Positions 17,761 to 28,008 are shown, counted from the first letter of the stretch. The stretch is 64,000 nucleotides of DNA from Halomonas getboli (GCF_023094245.1 NZ_JALMEW010000009.1:1-64000); one strand, 5' to 3'. Translations and numbers: made by a program. Notes: generated by a model from the letters alone, not told the origin.

Positions 17761-19522
17761 TAGGAAGCATTCCGGGATTTTCCTCCAAATAATCTGAAAG
17801 CACCTGAGGCCTATCGAAAGACTGCCTGTAATTCACTGCATAGTATCCTAATGGATCGCCATCTTTCCCGTAAGCAAAAAGCTCAGTTGGGGATTTCTCT
17901 TCCCCTGAAGCGGTGGTAATAGTGTCTACAGCATCATCCAACATCGAAACAGCACGCTCAAGACTTTCTAGATCATAATTATAAAGAGCATTACCTCCAC
18001 CACTAAACTGCATGATTTTTTTGTCAAACTTACAACCATTAACCACATCTCTCCAACATGAAAGCGAATTCCCCATCACATTGTCACCCAAATCGGGGTA
18101 AATGCTTTGCGGTGCATAAGTATAGTTGTCTAGGCCAGCGACATAACTTGAAGAGTCAGGATCATCTGAAGAGCCAAAGTCACCTTCATTGTAACCACCG
18201 CCGGAAATAGGCGCGGAGACGACAGAACCATTAAACTCACCATTATCTCCACCACCACCTACAACGTTATAATCCCCCAATACGATTATTAGCCCATCGA
18301 ACCCGGGAACACCATTAAAGTAAGCATTCCCATCAACGATCAGCACACCACTTCCTGAAAACCCACCCGAATTGGAAAAATCTGGTCGTGTCTGAACGCC
18401 ACCTTGTTTTACACATAGATCGTCCACGACGATACACCCAACTAGATTGGAGTCCCTGTTGGAAGGATAAGCTTCACCTCCAATCTCTCGTGCTGCATCA
18501 AGATCATCGACTGCAGCCTGCTGCTGAGCTTGGCGTTCGGAAACACTCACCACACCATCATCGTTCGTGTCAGTTATTTCGGGAACGACGATCTCATTAC
18601 CATCCTCATCAACCCAGTAAGTATAGGGATCATCCGTATTCGGATCACCATCAAGATCACCAATCTCAGTCGCAGTAACGAATGTAATGCCATCCGCCGC
18701 CTGGAGACCATTAGCATCCCCAAGGCTATGCACCACGTTTACATTACCACTTCGCCTTAGCTTATCAAGAAATCTCGCCATCAAGTCTGGGTTTTTGAAT
18801 ATATCAATATCTATACCACCTTGGATCCCACCAATGTAATTACAAAGTTTAGACCCGCTATCTTCGTCGCAGACACGAAGAGGTGGATCATCTTGGACTT
18901 TGTCAGAAATATCTTCGATCGTTTCATTATTTTTGGCGACGGACTCAACAACGTCATTCATCGCCCCCTCGCAACCGACTTGAAGGGCAGCTTGAAGATT
19001 TCCAAATACTTCTTCTTCCCCTTCGACTTCATAAGCTCCTGATTTAGCAGTTACGATAGACGTATCAGCTGGACATTCCTCTCCGTCGGAAGTCGCCAGG
19101 AGTGCTGCTCCAGGCCCAACTGCCAATCGACTTTGAAACTGTATATATCGATATATAGAAGGTTCTTGAGCCACCTCGCCAATCGCTATCACGTCATACT
19201 TCCCATCCGCTATTTCTTTATAGTAATAGTACGCACCCAGATTTGAATACTCATCTAAATCTTGAGTGAGCTCTGGTGTGACCGTTACAAACCCCTCGTC
19301 ATCATCCTCTGCCTTTATCACACCTAGGAACTGGTTGTTCCAGGCCTCCGCCGCAGCAAACTCAGCCGCCATATATGCAGTACTAGAGGCACGATAGTTA
19401 CCTGCCATTGCCTCCTCCAAGCGGGAAGACTGATAGTTAGAAAGCCCCAGCATCAATGCAATTACCAATAACATAAAGGTGACAAGCAAAGCTGCACCAC
19501 GTTGTTTTATCTGACCATTCAT
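17753..19522 (-). CDS. large PilX-type minor pilin with C-terminal beta-rich domain
   Basis: A 589-residue protein. It starts MNGQIKQRGAALLVTFMLLV, the PilX N-terminal signature (QRGAALL, no Phe at +1 or Glu at +5), with a single hydrophobic helix and then LGLSNYQSSRLEEAMAGNYR as in PilX. Classical PilX is under 200 residues; here a long acidic, glycine-rich region follows. Residues about 325-340 contain DTNDDGVVSVSE, an EF-hand/dockerin-like Ca2+ loop, and about 390-440 show a hydrophobic/glycine repeat (SGVLIVDGNAYFNG, GLIIVLGDYNVVGGGG) suggesting a beta-helix. AGGAG precedes the start. It is the last clear gene of the pilE-fimU-pilV-pilW operon. It may replace PilX and PilY1 together. Confidence 0.75.
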   Translation of the reverse strand: MNGQIKQRGAALLVTFMLLVIALMLGLSNYQSSRLEEAMAGNYRASSTAYMAAEFAAAEAWNNQFLGVIKAEDDDEGFVTVTPELTQDLDEYSNLGAYYYYKEIADGKYDVIAIGEVAQEPSIYRYIQFQSRLAVGPGAALLATSDGEECPADTSIVTAKSGAYEVEGEEEVFGNLQAALQVGCEGAMNDVVESVAKNNETIEDISDKVQDDPPLRVCDEDSGSKLCNYIGGIQGGIDIDIFKNPDLMARFLDKLRRSGNVNVVHSLGDANGLQAADGITFVTATEIGDLDGDPNTDDPYTYWVDEDGNEIVVPEITDTNDDGVVSVSERQAQQQAAVDDLDAAREIGGEAYPSNRDSNLVGCIVVDDLCVKQGGVQTRPDFSNSGGFSGSGVLIVDGNAYFNGVPGFDGLIIVLGDYNVVGGGGDNGEFNGSVVSAPISGGGYNEGDFGSSDDPDSSSYVAGLDNYTYAPQSIYPDLGDNVMGNSLSCWRDVVNGCKFDKKIMQFSGGGNALYNYDLESLERAVSMLDDAVDTITTASGEEKSPTELFAYGKDGDPLGYYAVNYRQSFDRPQVLSDYLEENPGMLPND

Positions 19523-19558
19523 AGCCGAACACTCCTCTCAAACAACTAGCACACTTTG

Positions 19559-20302
19559 CTAGCCATCCAAGTTGGCATTTATATTAGCTAGCGCCTTAAT
19601 CCTATTGGTCACCACGAATTCAAAAACCTGCTGCGTGTCATCACTGGAAAGGGGAGGCAAGGTCAATTCAACCCCAACAGTTGCTAGGGCCTCACTAGCA
19701 GATCCGAGAGTCGGCCGAGAAAAAATGATGTTATCGATTCCAGTAGCAACAGTGTAGGGACCGCTCAACACATCAGGATCACCAGTAGCATACTCTAAGT
19801 CAGGATCCGGGGCTGTGCCATCTTCCTCAAGCCATCCACAGAGATAGGAGACCTTAAGCTCGCCTGTACTAGCATCGAATTCGTAGCGCACCTTGTAGAC
19901 ATCATCAACGCTGTCAACAAAAGGAGCAACCTCATTTGAACCTGAGGAATTCCCACAGTAAGGCACGCCTTCACGCCCCCTTTTTGTAAAATTATCAAAG
20001 TACTCAAGTTCCAAAGCAGTGTCGCTGACGACATCTACTGCACGATTCGTAGTCGCGATTGCATTTTGTGACGTAGGATTGAATGCTGAGCGGACATCAT
20101 CCGACATGACGTCAACCACATACCTCAAGGTTTCCTGACGTTGAGCTAGCTTGTCCATTCGATTGAAAGATTGGAGACCTGTGATAAATAACGTGCCTGC
20201 ACCCAGCACAATAATCAGCCCAATCACCAGAGCAACTAGCAGCTCAACAAGCGAAAAACCACCATTGAAGAATCTACCGCCACTATATGGACTTTTGCTC
20301 AT
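19559..20302 (-). CDS. pilW: type IV pilus minor pilin PilW
   Basis: A minor pilin of 247 residues. The prepilin site is RFFNGG^FSLVELLVALVIG with Glu at +5, followed by a typical PilW stretch (AGTLFITGLQSFNRMDKLAQ, then ETLRYVVDVMSDDVR). Two cysteines, in GVPYCGNSSG and VSYLCGWLEEDG, could form a disulfide. The start overlaps the pilV stop by 4 bases, so the two are coupled. The DNA is AT-rich compared with the surrounding genome. Confidence 0.85.
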   Translation of the reverse strand: MSKSPYSGGRFFNGGFSLVELLVALVIGLIIVLGAGTLFITGLQSFNRMDKLAQRQETLRYVVDVMSDDVRSAFNPTSQNAIATTNRAVDVVSDTALELEYFDNFTKRGREGVPYCGNSSGSNEVAPFVDSVDDVYKVRYEFDASTGELKVSYLCGWLEEDGTAPDPDLEYATGDPDVLSGPYTVATGIDNIIFSRPTLGSASEALATVGVELTLPPLSSDDTQQVFEFVVTNRIKALANINANLDG

Positions 20303-20775
20303 GGCGAAGTCTCCCCAGGTACCGCAGGAATTTTTACAACATATTTCAACGTAGAAACACTAGCAGATGCTCCATTGCCTGCAGCCAACCGGTTTTCCTG
20401 CCAATTTATATCAATATCAAATCTACACTCATCACCTGCTGCACTTGTGGAATTCGGCAAACCAATGTCATTAATCCCAGGCAAATAATCACTCCAGACG
20501 TCATACCAGTCTGGCCAATTCCCACTGACATCCCAGTCATCCATCGTTAATATAGCATCACATTTCCCTTCTCTTATTGAGGCAGAAGCCCACAATCGCT
20601 CTACAGCATCCTGTGCTGCGAGTGTTGCTACTGAACGTTGGTAAGCAACATGGGCACTCTGAACGGCATTTAACTGCATAGCCACTACGCCCAGCAAACC
20701 TATGGAAAGCACCAGAAGTGCGACCAAGGCCTCGACCAAAGTAAAACCAAGACAATTTATGTTTTCCCTTTTCAC
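20299..20775 (-). CDS. pilV: type IV pilus modification/minor pilin PilV
   Basis: A minor pilin of 158 residues. A 10-residue leader ends at CLG^FTLVEALVALLVLSIGLLG, the PilV pattern with EALVAL, followed by VVAMQLNAVQSAHVAYQRS. The C-terminal half is acidic with Cys residues at EGKCDAIL and GDECRFDI. It sits 20 bases after fimU and overlaps pilW. It probably forms part of the tip complex that starts pilus assembly. Confidence 0.85.
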   Translation of the reverse strand: MKRENINCLGFTLVEALVALLVLSIGLLGVVAMQLNAVQSAHVAYQRSVATLAAQDAVERLWASASIREGKCDAILTMDDWDVSGNWPDWYDVWSDYLPGINDIGLPNSTSAAGDECRFDIDINWQENRLAAGNGASASVSTLKYVVKIPAVPGETSP

Positions 20776-20795
20776 ACTAAACCCTCTAGACTACT

Positions 20796-21251
20796 TCAAG
20801 GTCGAGAGATATTTCCAGACACATTGACGGAGAGGGATTTATCCCCGTGATGCGACACCGTCAACTCGCAAGAAGCACCGCAAGCGCTTGTGGGACTTCG
20901 TCTCCCCAGCGGATTAAATGTCACAGAAAAGTTTTCCGGGGCAACACTCACCCTATCATCGCTACTCTCGACAACACGAAGCGAGGCACTTTCTGAATCT
21001 TCTACAACCACCTTCCAAGAATTTTTAACCACTTTTGCAGTGACGTTTTCGCGGCGTTTAATAGCCTCACTTCTTGCATAGTTAACCGCTGACAATATCT
21101 GATTAAAATCACCACTTAGACGACTACGGGCTGCCAGATCCTGATAACTTGGAACCGCTATAGTTGCGAAGACTGCTATCAACGCAATGGTTACTAGCAG
21201 CTCAACCAAGGTAAAACCGGATGAGCGATATTTCTGATCACCAACACTCAT
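20796..21251 (-). CDS. fimU: type IV pilus minor pseudopilin FimU (GspH family)
   Basis: A GspH-family minor pilin; the prepilin site is YRSSG^FTLVELLVTIALIAV with Glu at +5, then SYQDLAARSRLSGDFNQILSAVNYARSEAIKR, the standard FimU/FimT amphipathic region. Two cysteines (SACGASCELTV) lie near the end. The start is uncertain: 21251 (used; 151 residues, overlapping the pilE stop by 14 bases), 21266 (with AAGAG upstream) or 21290. A second GspH-type pilin, fimT, is on the other strand at 16809. Calling this one FimU is by position before pilV. Confidence 0.75.
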   Translation of the reverse strand: MSVGDQKYRSSGFTLVELLVTIALIAVFATIAVPSYQDLAARSRLSGDFNQILSAVNYARSEAIKRRENVTAKVVKNSWKVVVEDSESASLRVVESSDDRVSVAPENFSVTFNPLGRRSPTSACGASCELTVSHHGDKSLSVNVSGNISRP

Positions 21252-21678
21252 CAATAGACGTCCCATCACTCTTTTCGTTTCCACGCTCACCCTGCTGATT
21301 CAATGTAAAAACCCCACAATCATCATCTGACTGCTTGCTTTGAGGAGATGCTTTCAACGTAAAACTCGCAGCTGATGCAGTAATGGTTACCGAATAAAAC
21401 CCCTCTTCAGAGTCAAAAGAACCACTAGGACAGTTGTCAGCCGTATAATCACTCCCAACTGTATAGCATCTCTCTAGCTGGCCTGCCGTGTTAGTTAGTG
21501 CAGACATACCATCAGTACGCCGGGCTTTTTCGACATACCGCGTATAGCTGGGATAGGCGATCGCCGCCAGGATCGCGATGATCGCCACCGTGATCATCAG
21601 CTCGATCAGCGTAAAGCCTTGCTCTCTTCTCCCGCGCGGCGTGCGCCGGGGCTGGTGCTGGTGGCTGGTCTCGATCAC
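21238..21678 (-). CDS. pilE: type IV pilin-like minor pilin PilE
   Basis: A pilin of about 146 residues with the site RREQG^FTLIELMITVAIIAILAAIAYPSY, Glu at +5, then TRYVEKARRTDGMSALTNTAGQLERCYT, typical of PilE-type minor pilins; a later Cys pair (ERCYTVG, DNCPSG) matches the PilE disulfide. The GTG at 21678 gives a 21-residue basic leader and follows AGGGCAGG; an ATG at 21762 would lengthen the leader. It is the first pilin gene after ispH, separated by a strong terminator, so it starts the pilin transcript. GC content drops sharply just inside its coding sequence. Confidence 0.8.
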   Translation of the reverse strand: MIETSHQHQPRRTPRGRREQGFTLIELMITVAIIAILAAIAYPSYTRYVEKARRTDGMSALTNTAGQLERCYTVGSDYTADNCPSGSFDSEEGFYSVTITASAASFTLKASPQSKQSDDDCGVFTLNQQGERGNEKSDGTSIDECW

Positions 21679-21965
21679 GCGGCCTGCCCTGCCCTTCTGG
21701 TTACATTTGGTTTCAGTATGTATCAAGATAGCTACCTCCGATAGTGCCGTGCCAAGCCCCATCACCCTGCCGTGTGAGTCATGACTCACCCCATGATCAC
21801 CGGCATGCCAACGCTTCCCCCGCCGAAACGGATGGTTACGCCCATACCCGCGGCTGACGAACGCGGAGGCTGAGGGCTCATGCTTCCTTGGCATCAGTGT
21901 TACGGAATAAGCCGGCGCACGCTAATGGCAAAACGGTCTGACGAACCAACCCAACACACACGAAA

Positions 21966-21995
21966 ACGCCGCCATCGCAAAGGCGATGGCGGCGT
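21966..21995 (-). terminator. intrinsic terminator of ispH
   Basis: A 13-bp perfect stem (21966-21978 with 21983-21995, 4-base loop) lies 27 bases past the ispH stop, followed on the minus strand by TTTTCG. It isolates the pilin operon from the housekeeping genes. Confidence 0.85.
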
Positions 21996-22021
21996 CATCA
22001 GGGCAGTACGGGTGGCGATCG

Positions 22022-22990
22022 TCAGTCGCTGGCGATAACCCGCTCGCGCAGTTCGCGCGGCATGGAGAAGGTGATGGTCTCCTCGCGGCCGGGCAGCTCC
22101 TCGGGCGCGTCGGCGCCGAGTTCCTGCAGCCGCTCGATCACGCCCTGCACCAGCACCTCGGGGGCGCTGGCACCGGCGGTCACACCTACCGCGTTCACGC
22201 CCTCAAGCCAGGCCGGGTCGACCTGCTCGGCGTTGTCGATCAGGTAGGCCGTGGTGCCGACCCGCTCGGAGAGCTCGCGCAGGCGATTGGAGTTGGAGCT
22301 GTTGGTACTGCCGACGACCAGCAGCAGGTCGCAGCCGGCAGCCAGCTCGCGCACGGCGTCCTGGCGGTTCTGGGTCGCGTAGCAGATGTCGTCCTTGCGC
22401 GGCCCCTGGATCTCCGGGAACTTGGCGCGCAGGGCGTCGATCACCCTGGCGGTATCGTCCATGGAGAGCGTGGTCTGGGTGACGAACGCCAGCTGGCTCG
22501 GGTCGTTCACCTCGAGATTGGCGACGTCCTGCTCGTCCTCGACCAGGTAGATGTGCCCGCCATGGGAGGTGTCGTAGCGCCCCATGGTGCCTTCCACCTC
22601 GGGATGCCCCTCGTGGCCGATCAGGATGCACTCCTGGCCGCGGCGCGCGTAGCGCAGCACTTCCATGTGCACCTTGGTCACCAGCGGGCAGGTGGCGTCG
22701 AAGATCTTGAGCCCGCGGCGCTCGGCCTCCTCCTGCACGGCGCGGGAAACGCCGTGGGCGGAGAAGATCACGATGGTGTCATCGGGCACCTCGTCGAGCT
22801 CCTCGACGAACACCGCGCCGCGCTCGCGCAGGCTGTCGACCACGAAGCGGTTGTGGACCACCTCGTGGCGCACATAGATGGGCGGATCGAAGACGTCCAG
22901 GGCCCCGTTGACGATCTCGATGGCCCGGTCGACGCCGGCGCAGAAGCCGCGCGGGTTGGCCAGCTTGATCTGCACAGAGTTAGCTTGCAT
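22022..22990 (-). CDS. ispH: 4-hydroxy-3-methylbut-2-enyl diphosphate reductase
   Basis: An iron-sulfur enzyme that makes IPP and DMAPP in the last step of the non-mevalonate isoprenoid pathway. The three cluster cysteines are seen in [14 protein letters not shown] (about 18), [11 protein letters not shown] (about 101) and [11 protein letters not shown] (about 200); HGVS and TNSSNSNRL, which bind substrate, are present. It has 322 residues. It follows fkpB and lspA as in E. coli and Pseudomonas, with a repeat element in the gap. Confidence 0.97.
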   Translation of the reverse strand: MQANSVQIKLANPRGFCAGVDRAIEIVNGALDVFDPPIYVRHEVVHNRFVVDSLRERGAVFVEELDEVPDDTIVIFSAHGVSRAVQEEAERRGLKIFDATCPLVTKVHMEVLRYARRGQECILIGHEGHPEVEGTMGRYDTSHGGHIYLVEDEQDVANLEVNDPSQLAFVTQTTLSMDDTARVIDALRAKFPEIQGPRKDDICYATQNRQDAVRELAAGCDLLLVVGSTNSSNSNRLRELSERVGTTAYLIDNAEQVDPAWLEGVNAVGVTAGASAPEVLVQGVIERLQELGADAPEELPGREETITFSMPRELRERVIASD

Positions 22991-23034
22991 GGGTTGCCTT
23001 GCCTTGATGCGTTGGCATCGTTTAACGCCTGCTA

Positions 23035-23112
23035 CATGAGAATGACGACGGTCCGACGCTTCGGCACCGCCGGCGGCCAGGATATCGAGCGCAGCAGGAA
23101 GTCAGTGTTTTC
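23035..23112 (-). repeat. dispersed intergenic repeat, copy A
   Basis: The 28 bases at 23066-23093 are identical to 30382-30409, and similar sequence extends on both sides. On the gene strand both copies start within about 15 bases of a stop codon (here fkpB). It contains no gene. It looks like a short repetitive element of the REP/MITE kind. Confidence 0.7.
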
Positions 23113-23568
23113 CTAGTGCGTGGTGGCCGGCTTGATCTCCAATACCTCGACCTCGAAGGTCAGGGTACGCCCCGCCAGGGGATGATTGAAGTCCACTTCC
23201 ACCCGCTCGTCGTCGACGCTCTTGATCACGCCGGGCAGCTCACCGCCGGCGGGATCGGCGAAGGACATCACCATGCCCTCTTCGGGCTCGTCACTGGTGA
23301 AATCCTCGCGCTTGAGCACCTGGATGTTCTGCGGGTTGTGCTGGCCGAAGGCATGCTCCGGGGAGATCTCGAAGCTGCCGGAATCGCCGGCGCTCATCCC
23401 CTTGAGCGGCTGTTCGAAGCCCGGCGGCAGGTTGCCGTCGCCCACCTGGAAGGTGGCCGGCGCCTTGTCGCGGGTGGAGTCCACCGGGGTGCCGTCCTCC
23501 AGCTTGAGGGTGAAGTGGAGGGTGACTTCCATGCCCTCGTCGATGCGCAGGCCTTGTGAATCGCTCAT
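23113..23568 (-). CDS. fkpB: FKBP-type peptidyl-prolyl isomerase, SlpA/FkpB type
   Basis: A cytoplasmic prolyl isomerase and chaperone of 151 residues. The FKBP domain (VTLHFTLKLEDGTPVDST...PGFEQPLKGM) carries the inserted IF domain of the SlyD/SlpA group (SPEHAFGQHNPQNIQVLKR...). It lacks the His-rich tail of SlyD. It lies between lspA and ispH, the usual position. The spacing to lspA is 31 bases, which suggests one operon. Confidence 0.93.
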   Translation of the reverse strand: MSDSQGLRIDEGMEVTLHFTLKLEDGTPVDSTRDKAPATFQVGDGNLPPGFEQPLKGMSAGDSGSFEISPEHAFGQHNPQNIQVLKREDFTSDEPEEGMVMSFADPAGGELPGVIKSVDDERVEVDFNHPLAGRTLTFEVEVLEIKPATTH

Positions 23569-23599
23569 AGCTTCTCTCGAAACGGTCGTGTAGGTCGCG

Positions 23600-24121
23600 T
23601 CAGGCGCGCCGCGCCCGGCGCCGCTCGCCGATGGTCGACTCCCAGATCAGCCCGATGGCGCCCAGGGTGATGCCGATGTCGGCGACGTTGAAGGCCGGGT
23701 AGTACCAGCCGGCGGCATGGAAGGAGAGGAAATCCACCACGTAGCCGTGCACCAGGCGATCGTAGAGATTGCCCAGCGCGCCGCCGATGACCAGCGCCAG
23801 CGACGCCGCCAGCAGGCCCTCGCCAGCCTTGAGACGCCGCATCCACAGCGTCAGGCCGACGCTCGCCGCCACCGCGATGGCGGCGAACAGCCAGCGCTGC
23901 CAGCCCGGATGATCGGCCAGGAAACTGAAGGCCGCGCCGGTGTTGTGCAGCAGCGTTAGATTGAAGAACGGCAGCACCTCGAGCGGCCGGGCGTAGCCCA
24001 GCGTCGCCGAGGCCAGGGCCTTGGTGCCGAGGTCCAGGGCGATCCAGGCCACGGCGAGCCACAGCCAGCGCAGCGGCTTGTGCATGGGCGCCGCCTGGGC
24101 GCCCTTGTCGGTCTCGGGCAT
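23600..24121 (-). CDS. lspA: lipoprotein signal peptidase (signal peptidase II)
   Basis: An inner-membrane aspartyl protease that cuts prolipoprotein signal peptides before the lipidated Cys. It has four transmembrane segments. The catalytic Asp residues lie in GGALGNLYDRLVHGYVVDF and FNVADIGITLG; NTGAAFSFL is another conserved stretch. The ATG at 24121 follows GAGG and gives 173 residues; an upstream frame start at 24139 would lie inside ileS. It follows ileS by 10 bases, the conserved arrangement. Its substrates here include BamD and the other lipoproteins in the window. Confidence 0.94.
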   Translation of the reverse strand: MPETDKGAQAAPMHKPLRWLWLAVAWIALDLGTKALASATLGYARPLEVLPFFNLTLLHNTGAAFSFLADHPGWQRWLFAAIAVAASVGLTLWMRRLKAGEGLLAASLALVIGGALGNLYDRLVHGYVVDFLSFHAAGWYYPAFNVADIGITLGAIGLIWESTIGERRRARRA

Positions 24122-24131
24122 GCTGCCCACC

Positions 24132-26966
24132 TCACGCATAGTGACGGGTCTCGCCGGGGCCGTCCGGCAGGTTGCTCACGCAGCGGCCACAGAGGTCCTC
24201 ATGGCCCTCGTGACTGCCGACATCCTCGCGATGGTGCCAGCAGCGCTCGCACTTGGCATGGCCGCTGGCGGCCACCGCGACCTTGAGGCCCTCGAGCTCG
24301 GTGGCCTCGGCGCTCTCGCCTTCGGCCAGCGGCTTCAGCGTCACCTCGCTGGTCAGCATCACGAAGCGCAGCTCGTCGCCCAGCTTGTCGAGGGTGGCAC
24401 GCAGGGCGTCGTCGACGTAGAGGGTGACCTCGGCGGCCAGGCTGCCCTTGATGGTCTTGGCGTTGCGCGCGTCTTCCAGGCACTTGTTGACGGCCTGCTT
24501 GATCTCCAGCACCCGCTCCCAGAACTCGCGGCCCATCTCGGCGTCGTCGCCCAGGGTCTCGAGGCCGGTGTAGTACTCCTCGAGCAGCACGCTGCGACCG
24601 CGCTTGCCCGGGATGTGCTCGTAGATCTCCTCGGCGGTGAACGAGAGGATCGGCGCCACCCAGCGCACCAGTGCCTGGACGACGTGGTAGAGCGCGGTCT
24701 GGGCGCTGCGGCGGGCCACCGAGTCGGCCTGGGTGGTGTACTGGCGGTCCTTGATCACGTCCAGGTAGAAGCCGCCGAGCTCGCGGGCGCAGAAGCCGTG
24801 AACCTGCTGGTAGACGTCGAGGAAGCGGTATTCCTCGTAGGCGGTCTCGATGCGCGCCTGCAGCTGGGCGGCGCGGTCGACTACCCACTGGTCCAGGGCC
24901 AGCATGTCGCCGAAGGCCAGCGCATCCTTGGCCGGATCGAAGCCATTGAGGTTGGCCAGCAGGAAGCGCGAGGTGTTGCGGATGCGCCGGTAGACGTCGG
25001 CGGTGCGCTTGAGGATCTCGTCGGAGACCGCCATCTCGCCGCCGTAGTCGGTGGAGGCGACCCACAGGCGCAGGATGTCGGCGCCCAGCTTGTCCATCAC
25101 CTCCTGCGGCGCGACCACGTTGCCCATCGACTTGGACATCTTGCGGCCGTGGGCATCAACGGTGAAGCCGTGGGTCAGCAGGCCACGGTACGGCGGGTGG
25201 CCGTCGATGGCGCAGCCGGTCAGCAGCGAGGAGTGGAACCAGCCGCGGTGCTGGTCGGAGCCCTCCAGGTACAGATCGGCACGCGGGCCCTGTGCGTGGC
25301 CGTGCGGGTGCGAGCCGCGCAGCACGTGGCGATGCGTGGTGCCGGAGTCGAACCACACGTCCAGGGTGTCGGTGACCTTGTCGTAGTCGCCGGCCTCGTC
25401 GCCCAGCAGCTCGGCGGGCTCCAGGCGGAACCAGGCGTCGATGCCCTCGGCCTCGACGCGCTGGGCGACCCGCTCCATCAGCTCGACGGTGCGCGGGTGC
25501 AGCTCGCCGCTCTGCTTGTGCAGGAAGAACGGGATCGGCACGCCCCAGTTGCGCTGGCGCGAGATGCACCAGTCGGGACGGTTGGCGATCATCGAGTGCA
25601 GACGCGCCTTGCCCCAGGCCGGGGTGAAGGTGGTGGCCTCGATGCCCTCCAGCGCCTTCTCGCGCAGGGTGCTGCCGTCGCGGCCGATCAGGTCCATGCC
25701 GACGAACCACTGGGCGGTGGCGCGGTAGATCACCGGCGTCTTGTGGCGCCAGCAGTGCATGTAGCTGTGGGTGATGGTCTTGTGGGCCATCAGCGCGCCG
25801 AGCTCGCGCAGCTTGTCGACGATGTGCGGGTTGGCCTTCCAGATCAGCTGGCCGCCGAAGAACGGCAGGTCGTCGACGTAGACGCCGTCGCCCTTGACCA
25901 CGCTGATGAAGTCGCTGAAGTCCATGCCGTAGCGGCGGCAGGAGTCGAAGTCGTCGACGCCGTGGACCGGGGCGGAGTGCACGATGCCGGTGCTGCCCTC
26001 GTCGCTGGTGACGTAGTCGGCCAGGTAGATCGGCGCGCGGCGCTCATAGATCGGGTGGGCGAACGCGATCAGCTCCAGGCGCTCGCCGGTGGCGGTGGCG
26101 ATGATCTCGCCGTCCAGGCCGAAGCGCTCGAGGCAGGACTCGACCAGCTCCTCGGCCAGCAGCAGCAGGCGCTCGCCGGTGTCGACCAGCGCATAGGTGA
26201 ACTCCGGGTGGACATTCAGCGCCTGGTTGGCGGGGATGGTCCAGGGCGTGGTGGTCCAGATCACCACGGCGGCCGGCTTGGGCAGGGCCTCGAGGCCGAA
26301 GGCCGCGGCCAGCTTGTCGTCCTCGGCGCAGGCGAAGGCCACGTCGATGGCGTCGGACTTCTTGTCGGCGTACTCGACCTCGGCCTCGGCCAGCGCCGAG
26401 CCGCAGTCGAAGCACCAGTTCACCGGCTTCAGGCCCTTGAACACGAAGCCGCCCTCGACCATGTCGGCCAGGGCGCGGATCTCGCCGGCCTCGTTGGCGT
26501 AGTCCATGGAGCGATAGGGGTTGTCCCAGTCGCCGATCACGCCCAGGCGCACGAAGTCGGACAGCTGGCCCTGGATCTGCTCGGCGGCGTACTCGCGGCA
26601 CAGCCCGCGGGCCTTTTCCGGCTCCAGATGCTTGCCGTGGGTGGTCTCCACCTTGTGCTCGATCGGCAGGCCGTGGCAGTCCCAGCCCGGCACATAGGGC
26701 GCGTCGAAGCCGGCCAGGTTCTTCGACTTGACGATGATGTCCTTGAGGATCTTGTTGACGGCGTGACCGATGTGGATGCTGCCGTTGGCGTAGGGAGGGC
26801 CATCGTGGAGCACGAACTGCTCGCGGCCCTGACGCGCCTGGCGCAGGCGGTGATAGAGGTCCATCTCCTGCCACTGGGCCACCCGACCGGGCTCCTTCTT
26901 CGGCAGCATGCCGCGCATCGGGAAATCGGTTTCTGGCAGATTCAGAGTGTGCTTGTAGTCGCTCAT
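24132..26966 (-). CDS. ileS: isoleucyl-tRNA synthetase
   Basis: A class I aminoacyl-tRNA synthetase, 944 residues. The HIGH motif is in [10 protein letters not shown] (about 60), the KMSKS loop in [10 protein letters not shown] (about 605), the CP1 editing domain lies between, and a C-terminal zinc finger is [12 protein letters not shown]...[10 protein letters not shown]. This is the bacterial IleS type usual for gammaproteobacteria (mupirocin-sensitive form by architecture, not tested). It lies between ribF and lspA in one likely operon. Confidence 0.98.
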   Translation of the reverse strand: MSDYKHTLNLPETDFPMRGMLPKKEPGRVAQWQEMDLYHRLRQARQGREQFVLHDGPPYANGSIHIGHAVNKILKDIIVKSKNLAGFDAPYVPGWDCHGLPIEHKVETTHGKHLEPEKARGLCREYAAEQIQGQLSDFVRLGVIGDWDNPYRSMDYANEAGEIRALADMVEGGFVFKGLKPVNWCFDCGSALAEAEVEYADKKSDAIDVAFACAEDDKLAAAFGLEALPKPAAVVIWTTTPWTIPANQALNVHPEFTYALVDTGERLLLLAEELVESCLERFGLDGEIIATATGERLELIAFAHPIYERRAPIYLADYVTSDEGSTGIVHSAPVHGVDDFDSCRRYGMDFSDFISVVKGDGVYVDDLPFFGGQLIWKANPHIVDKLRELGALMAHKTITHSYMHCWRHKTPVIYRATAQWFVGMDLIGRDGSTLREKALEGIEATTFTPAWGKARLHSMIANRPDWCISRQRNWGVPIPFFLHKQSGELHPRTVELMERVAQRVEAEGIDAWFRLEPAELLGDEAGDYDKVTDTLDVWFDSGTTHRHVLRGSHPHGHAQGPRADLYLEGSDQHRGWFHSSLLTGCAIDGHPPYRGLLTHGFTVDAHGRKMSKSMGNVVAPQEVMDKLGADILRLWVASTDYGGEMAVSDEILKRTADVYRRIRNTSRFLLANLNGFDPAKDALAFGDMLALDQWVVDRAAQLQARIETAYEEYRFLDVYQQVHGFCARELGGFYLDVIKDRQYTTQADSVARRSAQTALYHVVQALVRWVAPILSFTAEEIYEHIPGKRGRSVLLEEYYTGLETLGDDAEMGREFWERVLEIKQAVNKCLEDARNAKTIKGSLAAEVTLYVDDALRATLDKLGDELRFVMLTSEVTLKPLAEGESAEATELEGLKVAVAASGHAKCERCWHHREDVGSHEGHEDLCGRCVSNLPDGPGETRHYA

Positions 26967-26976
26967 ATCCTGGGGG

Positions 26977-28008
26977 TCAGCCGTCGTCGTGGTCGGCGGG
27001 CAGGCCCGCCGAGGAATCGGAAGTCACGGCCTCGCGCGCCAACGGCGCCGATGCCAGAGGAAGAGAATCGTCCGCCGTGGCGAAGTAGCGCCGGGCGCGC
27101 GCCTGATCGATGCCGATCTGCGTCTTGAGGGCCTCGAGGCCGTCGAACTTCACCTCGCCGCGCAGCTTGGCGCAGGGCACCACGCGCAGACACTGGCCAT
27201 AGAGGTCGCCGTCGAAGTCGAACAGATGCACCTCGAGCACCGGCCGTTGGCTGCCGACGGTGGGCCGCCAGCCGACGTTGGCCACGCCCTCGGCGCGGCG
27301 GCCGTCCGGCAGCTCGGCGACCACCGCGTAGACGCCCTGCAGCGCCAGGGCGCGAGCCGACTGCGGCAGGTTGGCGGTGGGCACGCCGATGGTGCGGCCC
27401 AGCTGGCGGTCGCGCATCACCCGGCCGGCGAGCTCGTAGGGCCGCCCCAGCAGGCGCGCGGCCTGGGCGAAGTTACCGCAGGCCAGCAGGGTGCGCACCC
27501 GGGTGCTCGAGACCCGCTCGCCGTCGAGCAGGAAGCTGCGGGTGTGCTCCACGCCGAAGCCGCGCTCGGCGCCCGCCGTCTCGAGCAGCGCGAAGTCGCC
27601 GCGGCGATCGCAGCCGAAGCGGAAGTCGTCGCCCACCACCAGGTGGCGCACGCCGAGGCCCTCGACCAGCACCCGCTCGATGAAGGCCCGCGCGGTCAGC
27701 GAGCGCAGGGTGTCGTTGAACGGCAGGCACAGCACTCGATCGGCACCGTGCTCGGCCAGCAGTTCGACCTTGTCGCGCAGCCGGGTCAGGCGCGTCGGCG
27801 CCTGGTCGCCGGCGAAGAACTCGCGGGGCTGCGGCTCGAAGACCACCACCGTGACCGGCAGCCCCAGCGCCCGCGCCCGTTCGCGCAGCTGATCGAGGAT
27901 CGCCTGGTGGCCGCGGTGCACGCCATCGAAGTTGCCGATGGTCGCCACGCAGCCCCGGTGTTCATCGCGCAGATTGTGCAGTCCTCGAATCACTTGCATG
28001 GGCGTCAT
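26977..28008 (-). CDS. ribF: bifunctional riboflavin kinase / FAD synthetase
   Basis: Phosphorylates riboflavin to FMN and adenylates FMN to FAD. The N-terminal nucleotidyltransferase domain has [15 protein letters not shown] (about 22) and the later [14 protein letters not shown]; the C-terminal kinase domain has [12 protein letters not shown] and [11 protein letters not shown]. It has 343 residues; the start is 28008 or the Met three codons later, neither with a clear ribosome site. It is 10 bases from ileS, consistent with co-transcription. Confidence 0.96.
   Translation of the reverse strand: MTPMQVIRGLHNLRDEHRGCVATIGNFDGVHRGHQAILDQLRERARALGLPVTVVVFEPQPREFFAGDQAPTRLTRLRDKVELLAEHGADRVLCLPFNDTLRSLTARAFIERVLVEGLGVRHLVVGDDFRFGCDRRGDFALLETAGAERGFGVEHTRSFLLDGERVSSTRVRTLLACGNFAQAARLLGRPYELAGRVMRDRQLGRTIGVPTANLPQSARALALQGVYAVVAELPDGRRAEGVANVGWRPTVGSQRPVLEVHLFDFDGDLYGQCLRVVPCAKLRGEVKFDGLEALKTQIGIDQARARRYFATADDSLPLASAPLAREAVTSDSSAGLPADHDDG

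Noticed and set aside
24021..27128. A 1035-codon open frame on the plus strand opposite ileS
   Set aside because: High GC makes antisense frames long. The translation is low-complexity Leu/Val/Gly/Ala/His, matches no family, and ileS is certain.
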